Assembly (NCBI GenBank): GCA_030762935.1
Contig: CM060883.1
Location: 33,689,501-33,753,500 of the forward strand
Direction: 5' to 3'
Length of the DNA stretch: 64,000 nucleotides
Source: Hymenopus coronatus
Taxonomy: Eukaryota > Arthropoda > Insecta > Mantodea > Hymenopodidae
Every line of letters starts with the position of its first letter. The stretch's first letter is position 1. The translations under genes were made by a program, and so were the position numbers. Of the stretch, positions 22,961 through 35,777 are shown piece by piece. The notes under the pieces are model-generated. The model searched no databases. It saw nothing but the letters and a program-made list of their open reading frames with translations, and was not told the origin of the DNA.

Positions 22961-24312
22961 CCTCTTTGGACTTCAAGTATTCTTGCACTTCAAGATTCTT
23001 GCTACACTGGTCGTAGCGTAGCGCTAAGCTCATTACCCGTTTAGCGGTAATTGCAAAGGAATTCGCCGTGTAGAAGTTTAACAAGTCTCTGTAATTTAAA
23101 CTCTTTACTTTACCACGCAGGTAAATCGTGCCTTCGACGTAAAATAATTAAAACTGTGGAAGTTAATAGATTTATTATGATGTGGTTATAATTTCTCGTG
23201 CTTATATTCTGAACAGTTTAATGATTATTCATCTTAAAACACTTGGAAACCCATTAATTATTAGCTTTTATTAAATATTTTCATAAATCTTAAAACTGCT
23301 GTTGTACAGTTTCGCCACATCCATGCATACAACTGCAGCAGCGGAATTATTACCTTGTCAAGGCTTTAAATTTACCATCTAAAATGTCACCTGATCTATG
23401 TTAGTAACATTAAACTTATGACATATTTACAAAATGTTTACGAAAGGGACGAGAGTGCATTTCAACGCCTAACCATATAAAATGAAAATTAGGTTAGAAG
23501 CATTGCTTCAAGAAACTTCGAAATTCTTATTTTACAGATTTTAAATTATAATAACAATTAAAGTATCAAAGTATGTGATTCTTCTTTTATCCCAAATCAA
23601 GTACTTTCTTGCCTTAAACGTTTTAATATTCATTAAACTAGAAATAAACTACATAATATGTACATATTAAGGATTTCACGAGATCATAAAATCTACCTAT
23701 TTGTCAGGTATTTGAGATGGTTTTTGTGAAACAAATGCTACACACCAAGCGTGTAAGTCCTTGCTTTGAACTCGCTGGCAGTATATCACCGAATGGTGAC
23801 TGAATTAAGCTTCTCGTGAAATGTGTTACGGCATAATTAAGGGCATGAATAACCTAATCTCATGCTCATATCCACTGTGTTGACGAGGTCACACTGCCAC
23901 ATTCATTGACATTTTGAATAACGACACCTGCCTCATCACCGGCAACAACACAATTTCATATTATCTCCAAATGTCAAAGATGCATGTCAAATGTAAATCT
24001 ATGGCAAATATTCCTGTAGATCAAAGTTTATGATCCATTAGTGCTCGCAGAAGCTACAATTTCAGGAAGCATATCTCTTGCCATATGGTAACAGCTGTAG
24101 CCTCATTAACTGCAATGATAACATAAAATACATCCACAGCAGTATAGATATACTATCAGAAAAATTGATTTAAATATTCTCTAGTGTAAATCATTTTATA
24201 TTAGACTTCAGCATCCGTAGCTCTGCCTGTATTATTTTCATATTTGCTGAATATGAAATATGTTTATATTCGACACAAACATTTAAGGGTTCATCAGAAA
24301 TACACCTCGAAT
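22961..24312. other. no gene recognised
   Basis: AT-rich, mostly featureless sequence without internal repeats that I can match. Also nothing in 21935-22411 apart from low-complexity A/G tracts. Confidence 0.4.
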
Positions 24313-25199
24313 AAAAAATCTGATGTGTACCATTCACATGACTTTCTCTACATGTATGCAACAAAATATTCTTAGAAAGTTTATACTTCTTTTACTTCAT
24401 GCCAATTGAGAAAAAAATAGCAGAAATAGTCTTATTACTTGCATACTTGTAAGTAGGAGCGAAATAAGGGAATATCATAGGTTAAAGTGATAGTCAAAAG
24501 CTGGTTGCTATGTCACTGAAGTTCCTTTGTTTGTGTGGATAGCAGTTGACAAATTCCTGTATGAGTAAAGTATAAGTTTTTAAAGCAGAAACCAAAAACA
24601 AGAAATATCTCAAAACCGATCAACTCCAAGAAGAAATGTATATAACATAAATTGTGCGTTTTAACGTGCTCTACATTTTTGTGTGGTAAGTTTTTGTCTA
24701 TCGCTTCCGGTTTAGCAGTTATGCAAACTTCCGTAAAATGCATCCAGAATAAAGTAGTCTTCAGAGGCTATTCCCAGAAAATTCAAGATATACATTTTAT
24801 TTGTAAGGTAAATATGTTTAGTATTTTAATCAAAATCGTTAGAGGCACTTTAGAGAAAATCAAAAATTTCGAAAAAGTGTTCTATGTGAAGGGTAGTTTG
24901 GGTTAGGAGACTTTTTCTCAAAAGCTAGTGTCTCATCCATGGAAGATGCCAAACTTAAATACCAAGTTTAGTAATTTACCGACTTTTCGTTTTTGAGTTA
25001 TCGTGTTCACACACACGGACACACGGACATACACTCGAACCTTTTTATAAAAATGCTTTTTTTTTTTTTTTTTTTTTTTTGGATACAGGGGACCCTAAAA
25101 TATATATTTACGGTATCGAATCTCGGTATCGAATTTTTGATTGGAGTGCAATACCTTCTCTATATACTCTGTACATAGTACGTGTAGAGGAAGTAAAAA
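24313..25199 (+). repeat. F1 repeat, full length
   Basis: All landmarks from TCTGATGTGTACCATTCACA to GTACGTGTAGAGGAAGTAAA. The CA tract has become CACACGGACACACGGACATA. A long T run sits in the GCTTTTTTTGGATACAGG block. It meets an inverted old copy at its tail. Confidence 0.9.
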
Positions 25200-25806
25200 C
25201 GAAAACTCCATTGAATACCAAACTTGCTTTTTAAATTCAGAATCTTTAAAGGAAGCAATCGGAACATTTTCAGGGGAAAACTCGCACAACTACTCTTTAC
25301 GACGAAAATTTTGATTTTCTCAAATATTTTCTTTAAAATACCGTTATCTTTATGGTATTTTCGTCGCAAATAGAGCTTTTTGAGAATAGTCTCTGAAGCC
25401 CTCTTCATCCTCTGCATGACTTTTGTAGTATTAACTAAGATATCCTTATAGCGCACAATTTATTTCACATACTTTTTATAGAGTTAAGCATTTCGTGTAT
25501 ATCTTGTTATTATTTGCAATATTTGCAATATTTAAATTTTACCAAATGGTAAGTCGTTATTCAATGTTCTTAATCCTGGTAATGCAAATAGAAACGAATT
25601 TTAATACCATCACGACCAATTTAAAAAAGATTTGTCTGTCTCTTTACTTGGTTTCCCGTATTTCCCTTCTGTTTACAATTAGTGACCATACTTAAAAAAC
25701 AAGAATGGTTATCTCGATTAGCATGAAGTAAATAAAACAAGAACCTTTTATAAGACTAGTTTGTTGCAGAATAGGTAGAAAAAACATGTGAATGAAAACA
25801 TTATAT
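25200..25806 (-). repeat. F1 old copy, inverted against the previous one
   Basis: Diverged F1 starting at the GAAAACTCCATTGAATACC block, so its tail palindrome and CA tract are missing. Ends CATGTGAATGAAAACATTAT. Confidence 0.75.
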
Positions 25807-25807
25807 T

Positions 25808-26020
25808 TCCCCCCAAAAATAGCTCTACCGAGTTTGACTAAAATGCTACATTTCAAATAATTGCAAATAAAATGTATGTATTGAGTTTCTGAGATCAGAA
25901 TCTGAAGTTTTATTTATTTGGAGCACATTTTGTATAATCTCGCATATTGAGTAAACCATAAGATGCGTAAAACTTACTAAATAAACAACCTAAAGCTTTT
26001 TAGAAAAAACTAAATTTGTT
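25808..26020 (-). repeat. F1 old fragment
   Basis: Starts AAAAATAGCTCTACCGAG and keeps GAGTAAACCATAAGATG; an inner piece of a minus-strand copy. Confidence 0.6.
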
Positions 26021-26283
26021 TCAAATAAGCCTTTTGCGGTATCAGCCAGCTCCAAATACACTAATATTGTTTTGAAAATTGCTTAATTTGTTATTTTATA
26101 AAGTGCTGTTACTTTTCACTATTTTCTCTCGAAGGAAAATGGAATTTCAAAGTCAGTGTTTAGCAAGTCGCTTTTATTCATCTTACTATCGTATGGGTCT
26201 CCTTATCCCTCATGTCCTTAGAATGAAATAAATAAAGAAGCTATTGTTGAAAATGTTTATCTAGACGATAACATGAAAACTAT

Positions 26284-26545
26284 TGATATGATGCACTCAC
26301 ATGACCTCCTCTGTCTACTCTTGTACAAACTATTCTTACAAAAGGAGATTATTCTATTTATTTATTATGAAACATCCAGATAAACTTTTAATTCACATTT
26401 CTACAATTTGTTGTAGGATTATTAAGATAAAACGACAGTCAGATTTTACAATCTGTATTATGCATAGTAAGTAGCGTAAGTATTGTATATCATCAAAAAT
26501 TCTGTGCCGAGTTTTTGCTAGAAATATATGTTCTGAGAGTCTTTA
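26284..26545. repeat. F1 old scraps, both orientations
   Basis: Head-like piece on plus (TCACATGACCTCCTCTGTC, 26295-26400) and tail-like piece on minus (TATTGTATATCATCAAAAA, 26456-26545). Heavily diverged. Confidence 0.5.
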
Positions 26546-26555
26546 AAGGAAAGAG

Positions 26556-27096
26556 AAACTTTCGCCACCAGTGATATGTACATAGTAGGCAGAGAAGGTA
26601 TTGCATTCCATTAAAAAAATTGGCACCGAGATTTCAAATACTCATTTTTAAACTTCCTTAATAATAATAATAATAAAGACATTTTTAAAAAAAGAAGTCT
26701 ATATGTGTGCGAATTTTTGTGTATGTTTGCGATTACATACCTCAAAAACAAAAAGCCATTTAAAAACCAAAACATAGTATTTATATTCAGTAGTTTCCAA
26801 GTTTCCTTTATATGGAGCATTTTTCGAATATGTTGATTTTTTCAAATATAGCTCTCACGATTTTGATTAAAATACCCTTTGTTTAAGAGATTTTTCATGA
26901 CAAATGAAATTAATATCTTGAAATTTCTGGGTGTACCATCTGAAAACCTATTCTTTTTGGACAACTTTTTCATAACTAGTAAACTGTAAGAGATAGACAG
27001 AAGTTTACTGTATAAAAATATAGATCTCGTTAAAGCACATAATTTATGCCATATACATCTTTTGTAGTTAACCATTTTCAAATATTCCTTTTGCAG
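26556..27096 (-). repeat. F1 old copy, head-truncated
   Basis: Tail GATATGTACATAGTAGGCAG, an AATAAT expansion near 26661, CTCACGATTTTGATTAAAA, and AAACTGTAAGAGATAGAC; ends at ATATTCCTTTT without the head. Confidence 0.75.
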
Positions 27097-27214
27097 CTCA
27101 GTTCGGAGTGCAAGGAAGAGGAAGCATTTGTGTCTATTATTCTCTCTCTTCTGTTTACCTATAACAAGCAAAGGCTTCATTTATCTAATCTGAGTCCATC
27201 ATGAGCCATTTGCA

Positions 27215-27640
27215 CGTATCCTGTTCTGTTAAACTAAGTTTTTCAGCACCTATCCTGTAACAAACTATTCTTACAAAAGCATACTCTACTTTATGCTAAT
27301 TGAGATAAGCATTAACAGAAATAGACTAGACTGCATAGCTAGAGAAAAATAGAAAGAAGGAAAGAACAAGTGAATGAGGACTTCCCATTTGAGAAAAGTT
27401 GTAAAATTTTAAACCAATGACTAGGAATATAACGCATATTGTTAATAACTTAAAAATATATTTCTGACAGGAATGTTGTGCTTTCACGTAGTTCGCAGAG
27501 CTACATACTCACAGATCTTTTTCTAAAATTGCATTTTTTGGATTAGGGGGCCTCTAAACATGTATTTCTGGTGAAATGTTGGTATCGAACTTTTGGGTGA
27601 GTACAACACTTCCTGTATTTAATATACGCAGTGGGACAAG
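27215..27640 (+). repeat. F1 old copy with internal deletion
   Basis: Diverged head (ATCCTGTTCTGTTAAACTAA) and tail (TCTGGTGAAATGTTGGTATC) with most of the middle and the CA tract lost. Confidence 0.65.
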
Positions 27641-27697
27641 TAATATCGCAGAGAAATGCCAACAAATAGTTCTTGAATTAACAAAGCATAAAACATT

Positions 27698-27787
27698 TTC
27701 CCCAGGTGAGGCTCGAACTCACAACCCCGGCATTGCTCAGAACACTGTTTATAAGTACCGTGCGCTAACCGATTGCGCCACTGGAGA
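27698..27787 (-). tRNA. tRNA-Ile(UAU) with intron
   Basis: A 90-nt gene that folds as an isoleucine tRNA reading AUA. On the minus strand: acceptor TCTCCAG/CTGGGGA (one T-G pair), D arm GCGC...GCGC with box A TGGCGCAATCGG, anticodon stem CGGTA/TGCCG, loop CTTATAA with anticodon TAT, and a 16-nt intron after position 37. The T arm has box B GTTCGAGCC. A T4 Pol III terminator follows 6-9 nt downstream (AAAATGTTTTATGC). Introns here are usual for eukaryotic tRNA-Ile(UAU). Opposite in orientation to the other four copies. Confidence 0.85.
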
Positions 27788-27842
27788 AGTTAGATGGCTG
27801 CTTTTGTATAGCTGATTTACAGTCCTCCATCATCACGAAATT

Positions 27843-27872
27843 ATGTGTGTGTGTGTGTGTGTGTGTGTGTAT
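27843..27872. repeat. (GT)n microsatellite
   Basis: About 14 GT units followed by GA-rich simple sequence. Confidence 0.9.
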
Positions 27873-28240
27873 GAGAGAGAGAAATGAAGAGAGAGAGAAA
27901 AAAACTGTACCCTTATGAAAATCGAAAGCTCAGCTCCAACCTATTACTTCAGGATATTATTATTATTATTGTTATTATTATTATAATTATTATTGGATTT
28001 ATTAACTTAGCAACAGAAGGATTTCGGAGCTTTCACAAAAACCACTAAATTTCACAGTTTTTCAAAACACATAGAAATGTGTTTTTGAAACTACATTTTT
28101 AGTTCATCCAAAAACAATCATTAATTCCTGGTTACGTCCTGTCGTCGATCTATAGTTACCACTGTTCTCCAGTTTGTGATTGCTTTACTCTAACTTTCCC
28201 AACACGACAGAAGATGTTATTGCGGAAGTTCGGTGTACCC

Positions 28241-28294
<54 letters not shown>

Positions 28295-29414
28295 CGCAGT
28301 GTATATGACGTAGCCTATTGCAGGCAGTATTGAGCCACAATTGAGTTCCAATTGGAAAGTCGTCATGGCAAATCCTAAGATTGGTTATAAAGATTTGGCC
28401 CTTCCTGTAGACAATTATTACTTTCTGTAGTTAGAAATTGTGTTCTCTTAAGGTAAATGCACCTGTTAAATTCCTAAATCCAAAAGTTTTCAACTGTACA
28501 AGCTGAAATTTTGAACATATATTTATGCTATACATCAGTTACATGCTTTAAAATTTGGCTTATGTATCATAAGTAGTTTTTGAGTTATTAATTTTTAAAT
28601 TAAAAATCTGGCGCCAAATTCAAATCACTCTACACAACGAAAATGATGAAAACTTTTATTTATTTATTTTTCAAAATATTCATTTAAGTATCAGAAAGAA
28701 AACTATCATATGAATTTATTGTACCACAATTAGTTCTAGAGGTAAAAATATTAAAGCAAGAAACAGTCAAAAATTCAAGAAATTTTATAATACAATAGCC
28801 TTTAAAATCAATATCTAAAACAATATTAGGAATTTTAAAAAAATCATATTATAGAACATCGTTTTTGCTAGTTAAGAACCTATTCTAAAAATTTAAGACA
28901 GCTTGACTAAAACCTGTTTCGTGTGGAACATTTTGAATGACAAAAACTGTTGAAAAAACTGTAAACGTGTAAATTAAGTTTTAAAGTACAAAAGATTTTC
29001 CCTCTAAGTTGCATACTTTAAAACAGTGTAAAATCCTTCAGACACATAGTTGGACCGTTGTGCCTCTTTCTTCTCTCCTCTGCAGGAGTTTTCTTCAATT
29101 TTAGTTTAGGAGAAACTAATTATTTAATTATCATTTCATTACTTTTTTATTTTTCTATTGAACTATGAAGTTTATCATTCAATTACACAAGCACTGGTGA
29201 TATTAGAAAAAAATTATCTCATCAAATTTTTTTTTACTATTTTTATTCAAGCATAAAACTTTTCAAGATTCTGTTTCGAAAACTGCATCGTGTGGAACAA
29301 TTTAAAGTTTTGAAAACTGTTTCTTTGTAAGTATTACACTGTCATAATCTCCTGCAAAAATTTTTAAACCGATAATATCTGTCAACTCTCACGGACTGTT
29401 TACACTAATTCCGA
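27873..29414. other. AT-rich DNA, no gene
   Basis: Contains an imperfect ATT trinucleotide run (about 27956-27990), an (AC)25 tract at 28242-28292, and a long AT-rich part. A CGTGTGGAAC motif recurs at about 28920 and 29290, hinting at an old unidentified repeat. Confidence 0.5.
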
Positions 29415-29540
29415 GGAGTGTATAAAGCAAAGAAAAACTGCAGGTCATTTGGTTCGAGTGAGGCTGCACTCTGCCGTCAAACAGTCTCTATTTCACGGCC
29501 GGAAATATGCTGTTGGTGGGGTGTGGGGAGGCTCGCCGGG
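29415..29540 (+). other. conserved GC-rich block X, copy 1
   Basis: A 120-bp GC-rich block in AT-rich surroundings: TATAAA at 29420, then GGTCATTTGGTTCGAGTG, GCACTCTGCCGT, CGGCCGGAAATATGCTGTTG, GTGGGGTGTGG. The minus strand at 34665-34795 shows the same series, and the 38.9-39.2 kb stretch a weaker version. No ORF; it may be a promoter-proximal or ncRNA remnant. Confidence 0.55.
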
Positions 29541-30539
29541 TGCTCTATCTCACCTGTGTTTTTGATCAAATTTTACATATGCACTACCTTAAAAGGGTAT
29601 AATTAAATGAGTAAAACTTAAACGAGCTTTACCATCAAGGAAAAAATCGAGTAAATATGTTCGAAGTAAATAAAACATTTGCTGTGCAATTAGAACTGTG
29701 GAAGGGACGGTTACACGAGAGACAGCTGATTTATTTTTCTCTTCGAATCCCCCCAAAATAAAAATAAGAAATAAAGCATTTAATAAATAAATTGCAAACA
29801 ATAAACAGCCTGCCGGGAAATGATTAGTACCTGTTTGTAAATTCTATGCATGTTGCAGCTATAATTAATATTCTGAAAAATGATAAGCTTATTAAAATAT
29901 TTGTGCCACAGTAAAAGCTGTGTTTATTTGTTTAAATACTTCTCAATTGCAAAACATCCGCAATTAAGATGTTAGCTATTTTTGCTTCTAGAAATTTGTG
30001 TATGCAATTGCTTTCACAAAAGAATTATGGAAGCCTAAATACAGATCTCGTTTGATTGACGAACATTTGCTAATGGAACTGAAAATGCTCTATCGGAGGT
30101 AATGTAGTTTTTAACGAAATAATTCCAAATCTAAGACAATGCAAAAACATTCAACTTTATGCATGTTATTTTACTATTTTCTAAATTGTATATAAATAAA
30201 TACTATTTATCTAAGAAGCAGCAACCGGCACTGCAATCAAAATTTGTTTGTTTCTCCAAATATCAGATCATTTCAAACTATGTGGCCAACTTTGGGGAAT
30301 GCGTGTCAAGTAGCTCCTGTATGCCCATACCTGCTTTACGGCGTAGGGGTTACTTCAGGGTTAGACCTGAATAATCTTATAATATTACCTTAATGATATG
30401 GCGGATACAAAGTTGCAGTTCTTTAAAATTACACACAAATATAATATGCCCCCCCCTTCAAAGTACATTTGCATAAGTACTTTGCCTAATACTCAACACA
30501 GCGAAAATAGTTTATAATGTGAATCCGATCCGGAGGCTA
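29541..30539. other. no gene recognised
   Basis: AT-rich; no match within the window apart from its closeness to the tRNA array. Confidence 0.4.
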
Positions 30540-30850
30540 TCACACAAGTTTCGTTCCATTCGTTACTGTTAACAAACAAATGAAGCCAAATATTCCATGA
30601 GCATATCACATGATCAAGTCCTTCAATATGACTGGCCATGACAATGCCTCACACGACTAGACAAAATAACCAACGAATGAGATCATAATATCTCGAACAC
30701 ACAAAACATCGGAAAAACATATGAACATCAGTTACTCGTAAACAAATTTCTTCCGAAAAACAATATACACACATATATGGCCAACATTACTCAGTAAATA
30801 CATCCCAATATGCGAAAAATACATTTTTTCTGTATCTAAATTAAATACAT

Positions 30851-31185
30851 GGTCGTCTCCTTAGCGCAGTGGTAGCGCAGCTGCCTACCAAGCGGGAGAC
30901 CTGGGTTCGATCCCCAGTACCGGCGTGGGGATTTTTCCCCCGCTGGGAGACCTGGACCGGGGTGCACTCAGCCTCGTGAGGTCCCTGGGGGGCCAATTGA
31001 GGAGCTACTTGGTTGAGAAGTAGCGGCTCCAGGTCGTGAGGACCGTATTAACCGGCCGGGAGGGGCTCGAGGCGCTGACCACGTCTCACCCTCCAGTACT
31101 GCACCCCATCCATGACGTCTGTAGTGGACCGAGATGGGGGACGCAGCGCCCGGGCGGTAGACCAAGGCTCCCCGTGAGCATGCCT
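30851..31185 (+). mobile_element. tRNA-derived SINE, family S1, complete
   Basis: About 330 bp. The head has box A TAGCGCAGTGGTAGCGC and box B GGTTCGATCCCCAG 36 nt later. The body has GGTGCACTCAGCCTCGTGAG, GAAGTAGCGGCTCCAG, CCGGCCGGGAGGGGCTCGAG and GACGCAGCGCCCGGGCGGTAG. Other copies: 57694, 58090, 59872, and a tail piece at 12085. Inserted inside the first array unit. Confidence 0.85.
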
Positions 31186-31235
31186 ACCTCCTTTTCTTAC
31201 AAGAGATAAAAATTAGTTCAGATCTTGACTCTCAG

Positions 31236-31866
31236 TTTTTACTTTCTCTATACGAACTATGTACATAGAGTATAGAGAAGGTATTGTATTGTGCCAAAAA
31301 ATTCGATATCGAGATTTAACCGGAAATACATGTTTTGAGACTCCCTGAATAAAAAAAAAAGCATTTTTAGAAAAATGTCCCTGTGTGTCTGTGCGTGTGT
31401 GTGTCTGTGTGCAACATAGCGCAAAAACGAAAGGACCGTTAAAGCGCAAACTTGGTATTTAAGTTTGTTATCTTCCAAGGATGCGACACGAAGATTTTCA
31501 AGAAAATCCCCCCACCGCAAACTATCCTTTATATGGAACTTTTTTCGAAAATTCTGAGTTTCTGAAAAATGGCTCTATCGATTTTGATTAAAATATCGTA
31601 TATTAAAGATATTTACCTGAAAAATAAAATGTATATCTTGAATTTTCTGGGAATAGAACTTGAGTTACATAGCAACCAGCTTTTAGCTATCATTTTAACC
31701 TATGGTACTCCCTCATTTCGCTTCTACTTACAAGGAAGAAAATAATAAGACTATTTCTGCTAATGTTTCTCGATTAGCAGAAGTAAATAGAAGCATAAGC
31801 TTTTTAACTACAAATTGTGGCAGAGATGTAGAGAAAGTCATGTGAATGGAACACATAAGATTTTTT
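31236..31866 (-). repeat. F1 repeat with internal deletion
   Basis: Tail and head intact. About 250 bp are missing between TCTGGGAATAG and AACTTGAGTTACATAGC. Sits in array unit A; the matching place in unit C (about 36340) has no F1, giving an approximate empty site. Confidence 0.9.
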
Positions 31867-32100
31867 ACATTTACAGTCTGGATTTGTTATGTTGGAGAGT
31901 GAAAGTATAGCCACACTAATATTAATATAAATAACATTAATAATGCAACAATCACATCCATCGAGTTACAATTATTTTTCAAAAATAAATACATTAGAAG
32001 TTATACCATGGTCTCTGTCCATTTCCACCAGAGGCAACCCTACTAGTACAAAGAGCTATTCTTTATTTCATTTTACGTGATAATGATACAAGGTTCCACT

Positions 32101-32190
32101 TCCCCAGTGGCGCAATCGGTTAGCGCACGGTACTTATAGACAGTGTTTCGAGCAATGCCGGGGTTGTGAGTTCGAGCCTCACCTGGGGAA
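32101..32190 (+). tRNA. tRNA-Ile(UAU) with intron
   Basis: Acceptor TCCCCAG/CTGGGGA fully paired, discriminator A, box A TGGCGCAATCGG, anticodon stem CGGTA/TGCCG around CTTATAG (anticodon TAT), 16-nt intron, T arm GTGAG-TTCGAGC-CTCAC. T4 terminator just downstream. Ends array unit A. Confidence 0.9.
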
Positions 32191-32500
32191 AATGTTTTAT
32201 GCATACCATTTTCTATGTCCTTTGTAGCCATAATCTAATACAATTGGAAAGAATCACTAACTCATGGGATCAGAACATCTTAAACATACGAATGTAAAAC
32301 TATGTTCGCTCCATTATAGGTATAAAATGTTCTAAATCGTGACATCGGGGAAATGGTATAAAAATTAATTAGTCTTCAATTAATCTCTTTCGTAAAAACA
32401 ATATACATACTAATACGGCCAACATTAAATGGTTAATATATCCCAATATAGGAAAATCAAAACCTTTTTGTGTTTAGTTAAGTTTAGGCAAATTTAGAAA

Positions 32501-33365
32501 AAAAAAATCACTTCCATCACTTTCTCTACATCTCTGCAACAATTTATTGTTAAAAAGCTTATGCTTCTATTAACTTCATGCTAAGTGAGAAAAAATTAGC
32601 AGAAATAGTCTTATTACTTGCTTCCTTGTAAGTAGAAGCGAAATAAGGGACTACCATAGGTTAAAGTGATAGTCAAAAGCTGGTTGCTATGTCAATGAAG
32701 TTCCTTTCTTTATATGGACCGGAGTTGACAAGTTCCTGTATGAGAAAAATATAAGTTTTTCATAGCAGAAACCAAAAATAAGGAATGTCTAAAAAACGAC
32801 GAACTCCACGAAAAAAATGTATATAAGATAAATTGTGTGTTTAACGTGCTCTACATTTTTGTGTAGTAGGTTTTTGTTCATCTCTTACGGTTTAGCAGAT
32901 ATTCAAAATTCCGTAAAATTCATCCGGAATAAACCACTCTTCAAAGGCTATTCCTAGAAAATTCAAGATATACATTTTATTTGTCAGGTAATTATGTTTA
33001 ATATACGAAATTTTAATCAAAATCGTTAAAGCTATTTTTGAGAAAATCAACATTTTCGAAAAAAGTTCCATGTAAAGGGTAGTTGGGGGTGGGGGGATTT
33101 TTCTCAAAATCTTCGTGTCGCATCCCTGGAAGATACTAAACTTAAATACCTAGTTTGCTATTTTACCGACTTTTCGTTTTTGAGTTATCGTGTTCACAGA
33201 CACACGGACACACGCACACACGGATCTTTATGTGAAAATGCTTTTTATGGATATTGGGGACCCTAAAACATATATTACCTATGAAATCTCGGTATCGAAT
33301 TTTTGGTGGAGTGCAATACCTTCTCTATAAACTATGTACATAGTGCGTATAGAGAAAGTAAAAAG
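32501..33365 (+). repeat. F1 repeat, full length
   Basis: Head worn (AATCACTTCCATCACTTTC), the rest complete including the TACTAAACTTAAATACC hairpin arm, CA-rich tract and ACTATGTACATAGT palindrome. Followed directly by another plus copy. Confidence 0.9.
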
Positions 33366-34014
33366 AGAGTACCATAGGTTAAAGTGATAGTCAAATGCTG
33401 GTTGCTATGTGACAAGTTTATTTGTAAGGGCAGGAGTTGACAAATTTCTGTATCATAAAAGTATACGTTTTTCAAGGCTGAAACCAAAAACAAGGAATAT
33501 CTAAAAAACGATCAACTCCCCGGAAAAAATGTATATGAGATAAGTTGTTTGTTTTAAAGTGCTCTACATTTTCCGTGTGGTAAGTTTTTGTCCATATCTT
33601 ACGATTTAGCAGTTATGCAAAATTCCTCAAAATTCATCCAGAATAAAGTAGTCTTCAGAGGCTATTCCCAGATAAGTAACCCATTTTATTTGTCAGGTAA
33701 ATATCTTTAAATTTTTATATTTTAATCAAAATCGTTAGAGCCATTTTTGAGAAAATAAGAAGATCCTTGGAAGATACCAAACTTAAATACCAAGTTTGGT
33801 ATTTAACGGTCTTTTCGTTTTTGAGCTATGCTGTCCACAGACCCACACACGCACACAGACACATACACACTTGAACCTTTTTCCAAAAATGCTTTTTTTG
33901 GATCGAGGGGGACCCAAAACATGTATTTCCGGTGAAATATCGGTATCGTATTTTTGGGTGCATTACAATACCTTCTCTATACACTATGTACATAGTATGT
34001 GTAGAGAAAGTAAT
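33366..34014 (+). repeat. F1 repeat, head-truncated, tandem with previous
   Basis: Begins at GAGTACCATAGGTTAAAG, i.e. about 150 bp of head missing. A second small deletion lies before GATCCTTGGAAGATACC. Tail complete. Confidence 0.9.
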
Positions 34015-34068
34015 AAATATATTAGAAGAATATGTCTTCCTAAGTACAAAACAAGGTAACGCTCGACT

Positions 34069-34158
34069 TCCCCAGTGGCGCAATCGGTTAGCGCACGGTA
34101 CTTATAAACAGTGTTTCGAGCAATGCCGGGGTTGTGAGTTCGAGCCTCACCTGGGGAA
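34069..34158 (+). tRNA. tRNA-Ile(UAU) with intron
   Basis: Same fold as the 32101 gene; loop and intron begin CTTATAAACAGTG. Complete stems and a T4 terminator (AAAATCTTTTATGC). Its 3' flank matches that of the 32101 gene for about 200 bp. Confidence 0.9.
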
Positions 34159-34664
34159 AATCTTTTATGCATACGATTTTCTATGTCCTTTGTAACCATA
34201 ATCTAATACAGTTGGAAAGAATCACTAACCAATGGGATCAGAACATCTTGAACACACGAAAGTAAAGCTACGTTCGCTCCATTGTAGGTATAACATGTTC
34301 TAAATCGTGACATCGGGGAAATGGTATAAAATTAATTACTCGTCAATAAATCTCTTCTGAAAAACATATACACACTCATACGCCCAACATTAAATGGTAA
34401 ATGGATTCCAAAATAGGAAAATCAATTTTTTTTTTGTGTATTTAAGAGGGGAGGAAAATTTAGAAAAAAAATCGGTTATTTGTGTAGGTTTATATATTAT
34501 GTAACCCAACTAGGTAATGACATTTTTAATCAATTTAGTACATTTACAAAAAAAATAATACATTGTGTGCTTCTACCCGTCCTGTAATCATCCAGACATG
34601 TCCTAACGCCGATTATTTCATCTGAGCCCTCCCCGTCCTAAACCACGTGCGAAATAGAAACATT

Positions 34665-34795
34665 CTGCGGGTCTAGCCACACTCTACCAACAACATACCT
34701 CCGACCGTACAACATAGGCCGGCTTAACGGCAGAGTGCAATTCGACTCGGACCAAACGACTTGCAATTTTTAGCTCATATATATTTATAAAGGCA
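34665..34795 (-). other. conserved GC-rich block X, copy 2
   Basis: Minus strand: TATAAA (34784-34789), then TTGCAAGTCGTTTGGTCCGA, GCACTCTGCCGTTAAGCCGG, GTACGGTCGGAGGTATGTTG, TTGGTAGAGTGTGG. Lies about 510 bp downstream of a tRNA-Ile gene. Confidence 0.55.
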
Positions 34796-34892
34796 AAAAC
34801 AAAAGCAGACTGTGAGATTACTGCTTTCGAAAGTGAAAGTTCTGTTAGCATATAGTAATGTAGTTTAAAAGTTTTATATAAGAAACTTACAG

Positions 34893-35777
34893 AAAAATCT
34901 GATGTGTACCATTCACACGATTTTCTCTATATCCCTGCAACAAATTATTCTTAAAAAGCTTATGCTTCTATTTACTTCATGCTAATCCAGAAACAATCAG
35001 CAGAAATAGTCTTATTACTTGCTTCCTTGTAAGTAGAAGCAAAATAAGGGAATACCATAGGTTAAAGTGATAGTCAAAAGCTGGTTGCTATGTGACTGAA
35101 GTTCCTTTGTTTGTACAGACAGGAGTTAACATATTCCTGCATGAGAAACGTTTTAAGTTTTTCAAGGCTGAAACCAAAACAAGGAATATCACAAAAAGAA
35201 TCAACTCCAGGAAAAAAAAATATATAATATAAATTGTGTGTTTTAATGTGCTCTACATTTTTTGTGGGGCAAGCTTTGTCCATCTCTTATGGCTTAGCAG
35301 TTATGCAAAATTCCGTGAAATTCATCCAGAATAAAGTAGTTTTCAAAGGCTATTCCCAGAAGATTCAAAATAAATATTTTATTTGACAAGTAAATATCTT
35401 AAATATAAGAGAATTTAATCAAAACTGTTAGAGCCATTTTTAATAAAATCAAAATTTTCGAAATTTTTTTCCATGTAAGGGTAGTTTGGTGTGGGGGGAT
35501 TTTCTTGAAAATCTTCGTGTCGTATCCTTGGAAGATACCAAACTTAAATACCAAGTTTGGTATTTAACGCTCTTTTCGTTTTTGAGGTATGCTGCCCACA
35601 GACACACACACACACACAGACAGACACACACATGGACATTTTTCTAAAAATGCTTTTTTTTCTTATTCAGGGGGTCTCAAAACATGTATTACGGGTGAAA
35701 TCTCGGTATCGAATTTTTTGATGCAATACAATACCTTCTCTAAACACTATGTACATAGTATGTGTAGAGAAAGTAAT
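34893..35777 (+). repeat. F1 repeat, full length
   Basis: A good representative copy: AAAAATCTGATGTGTACC head, TACCAAACTT/AAGTTTGGTA hairpin (about 35535-35565), CA tract with CAGACAGACAC, ACTATGTACATAGT palindrome, end GTAGAGAAAGTAA. Confidence 0.95.

Noticed and set aside
30851..30925. tRNA gene at the head of S1
   Set aside because: At least three other copies share the same long non-tRNA body, so it is a SINE head.
34893..34960. Hammerhead ribozyme suggested by the CTGATG at the F1 head
   Set aside because: The core needs CTGATGA and a later GAAA with matching stems; the head reads CTGATGTG and lacks the second part.
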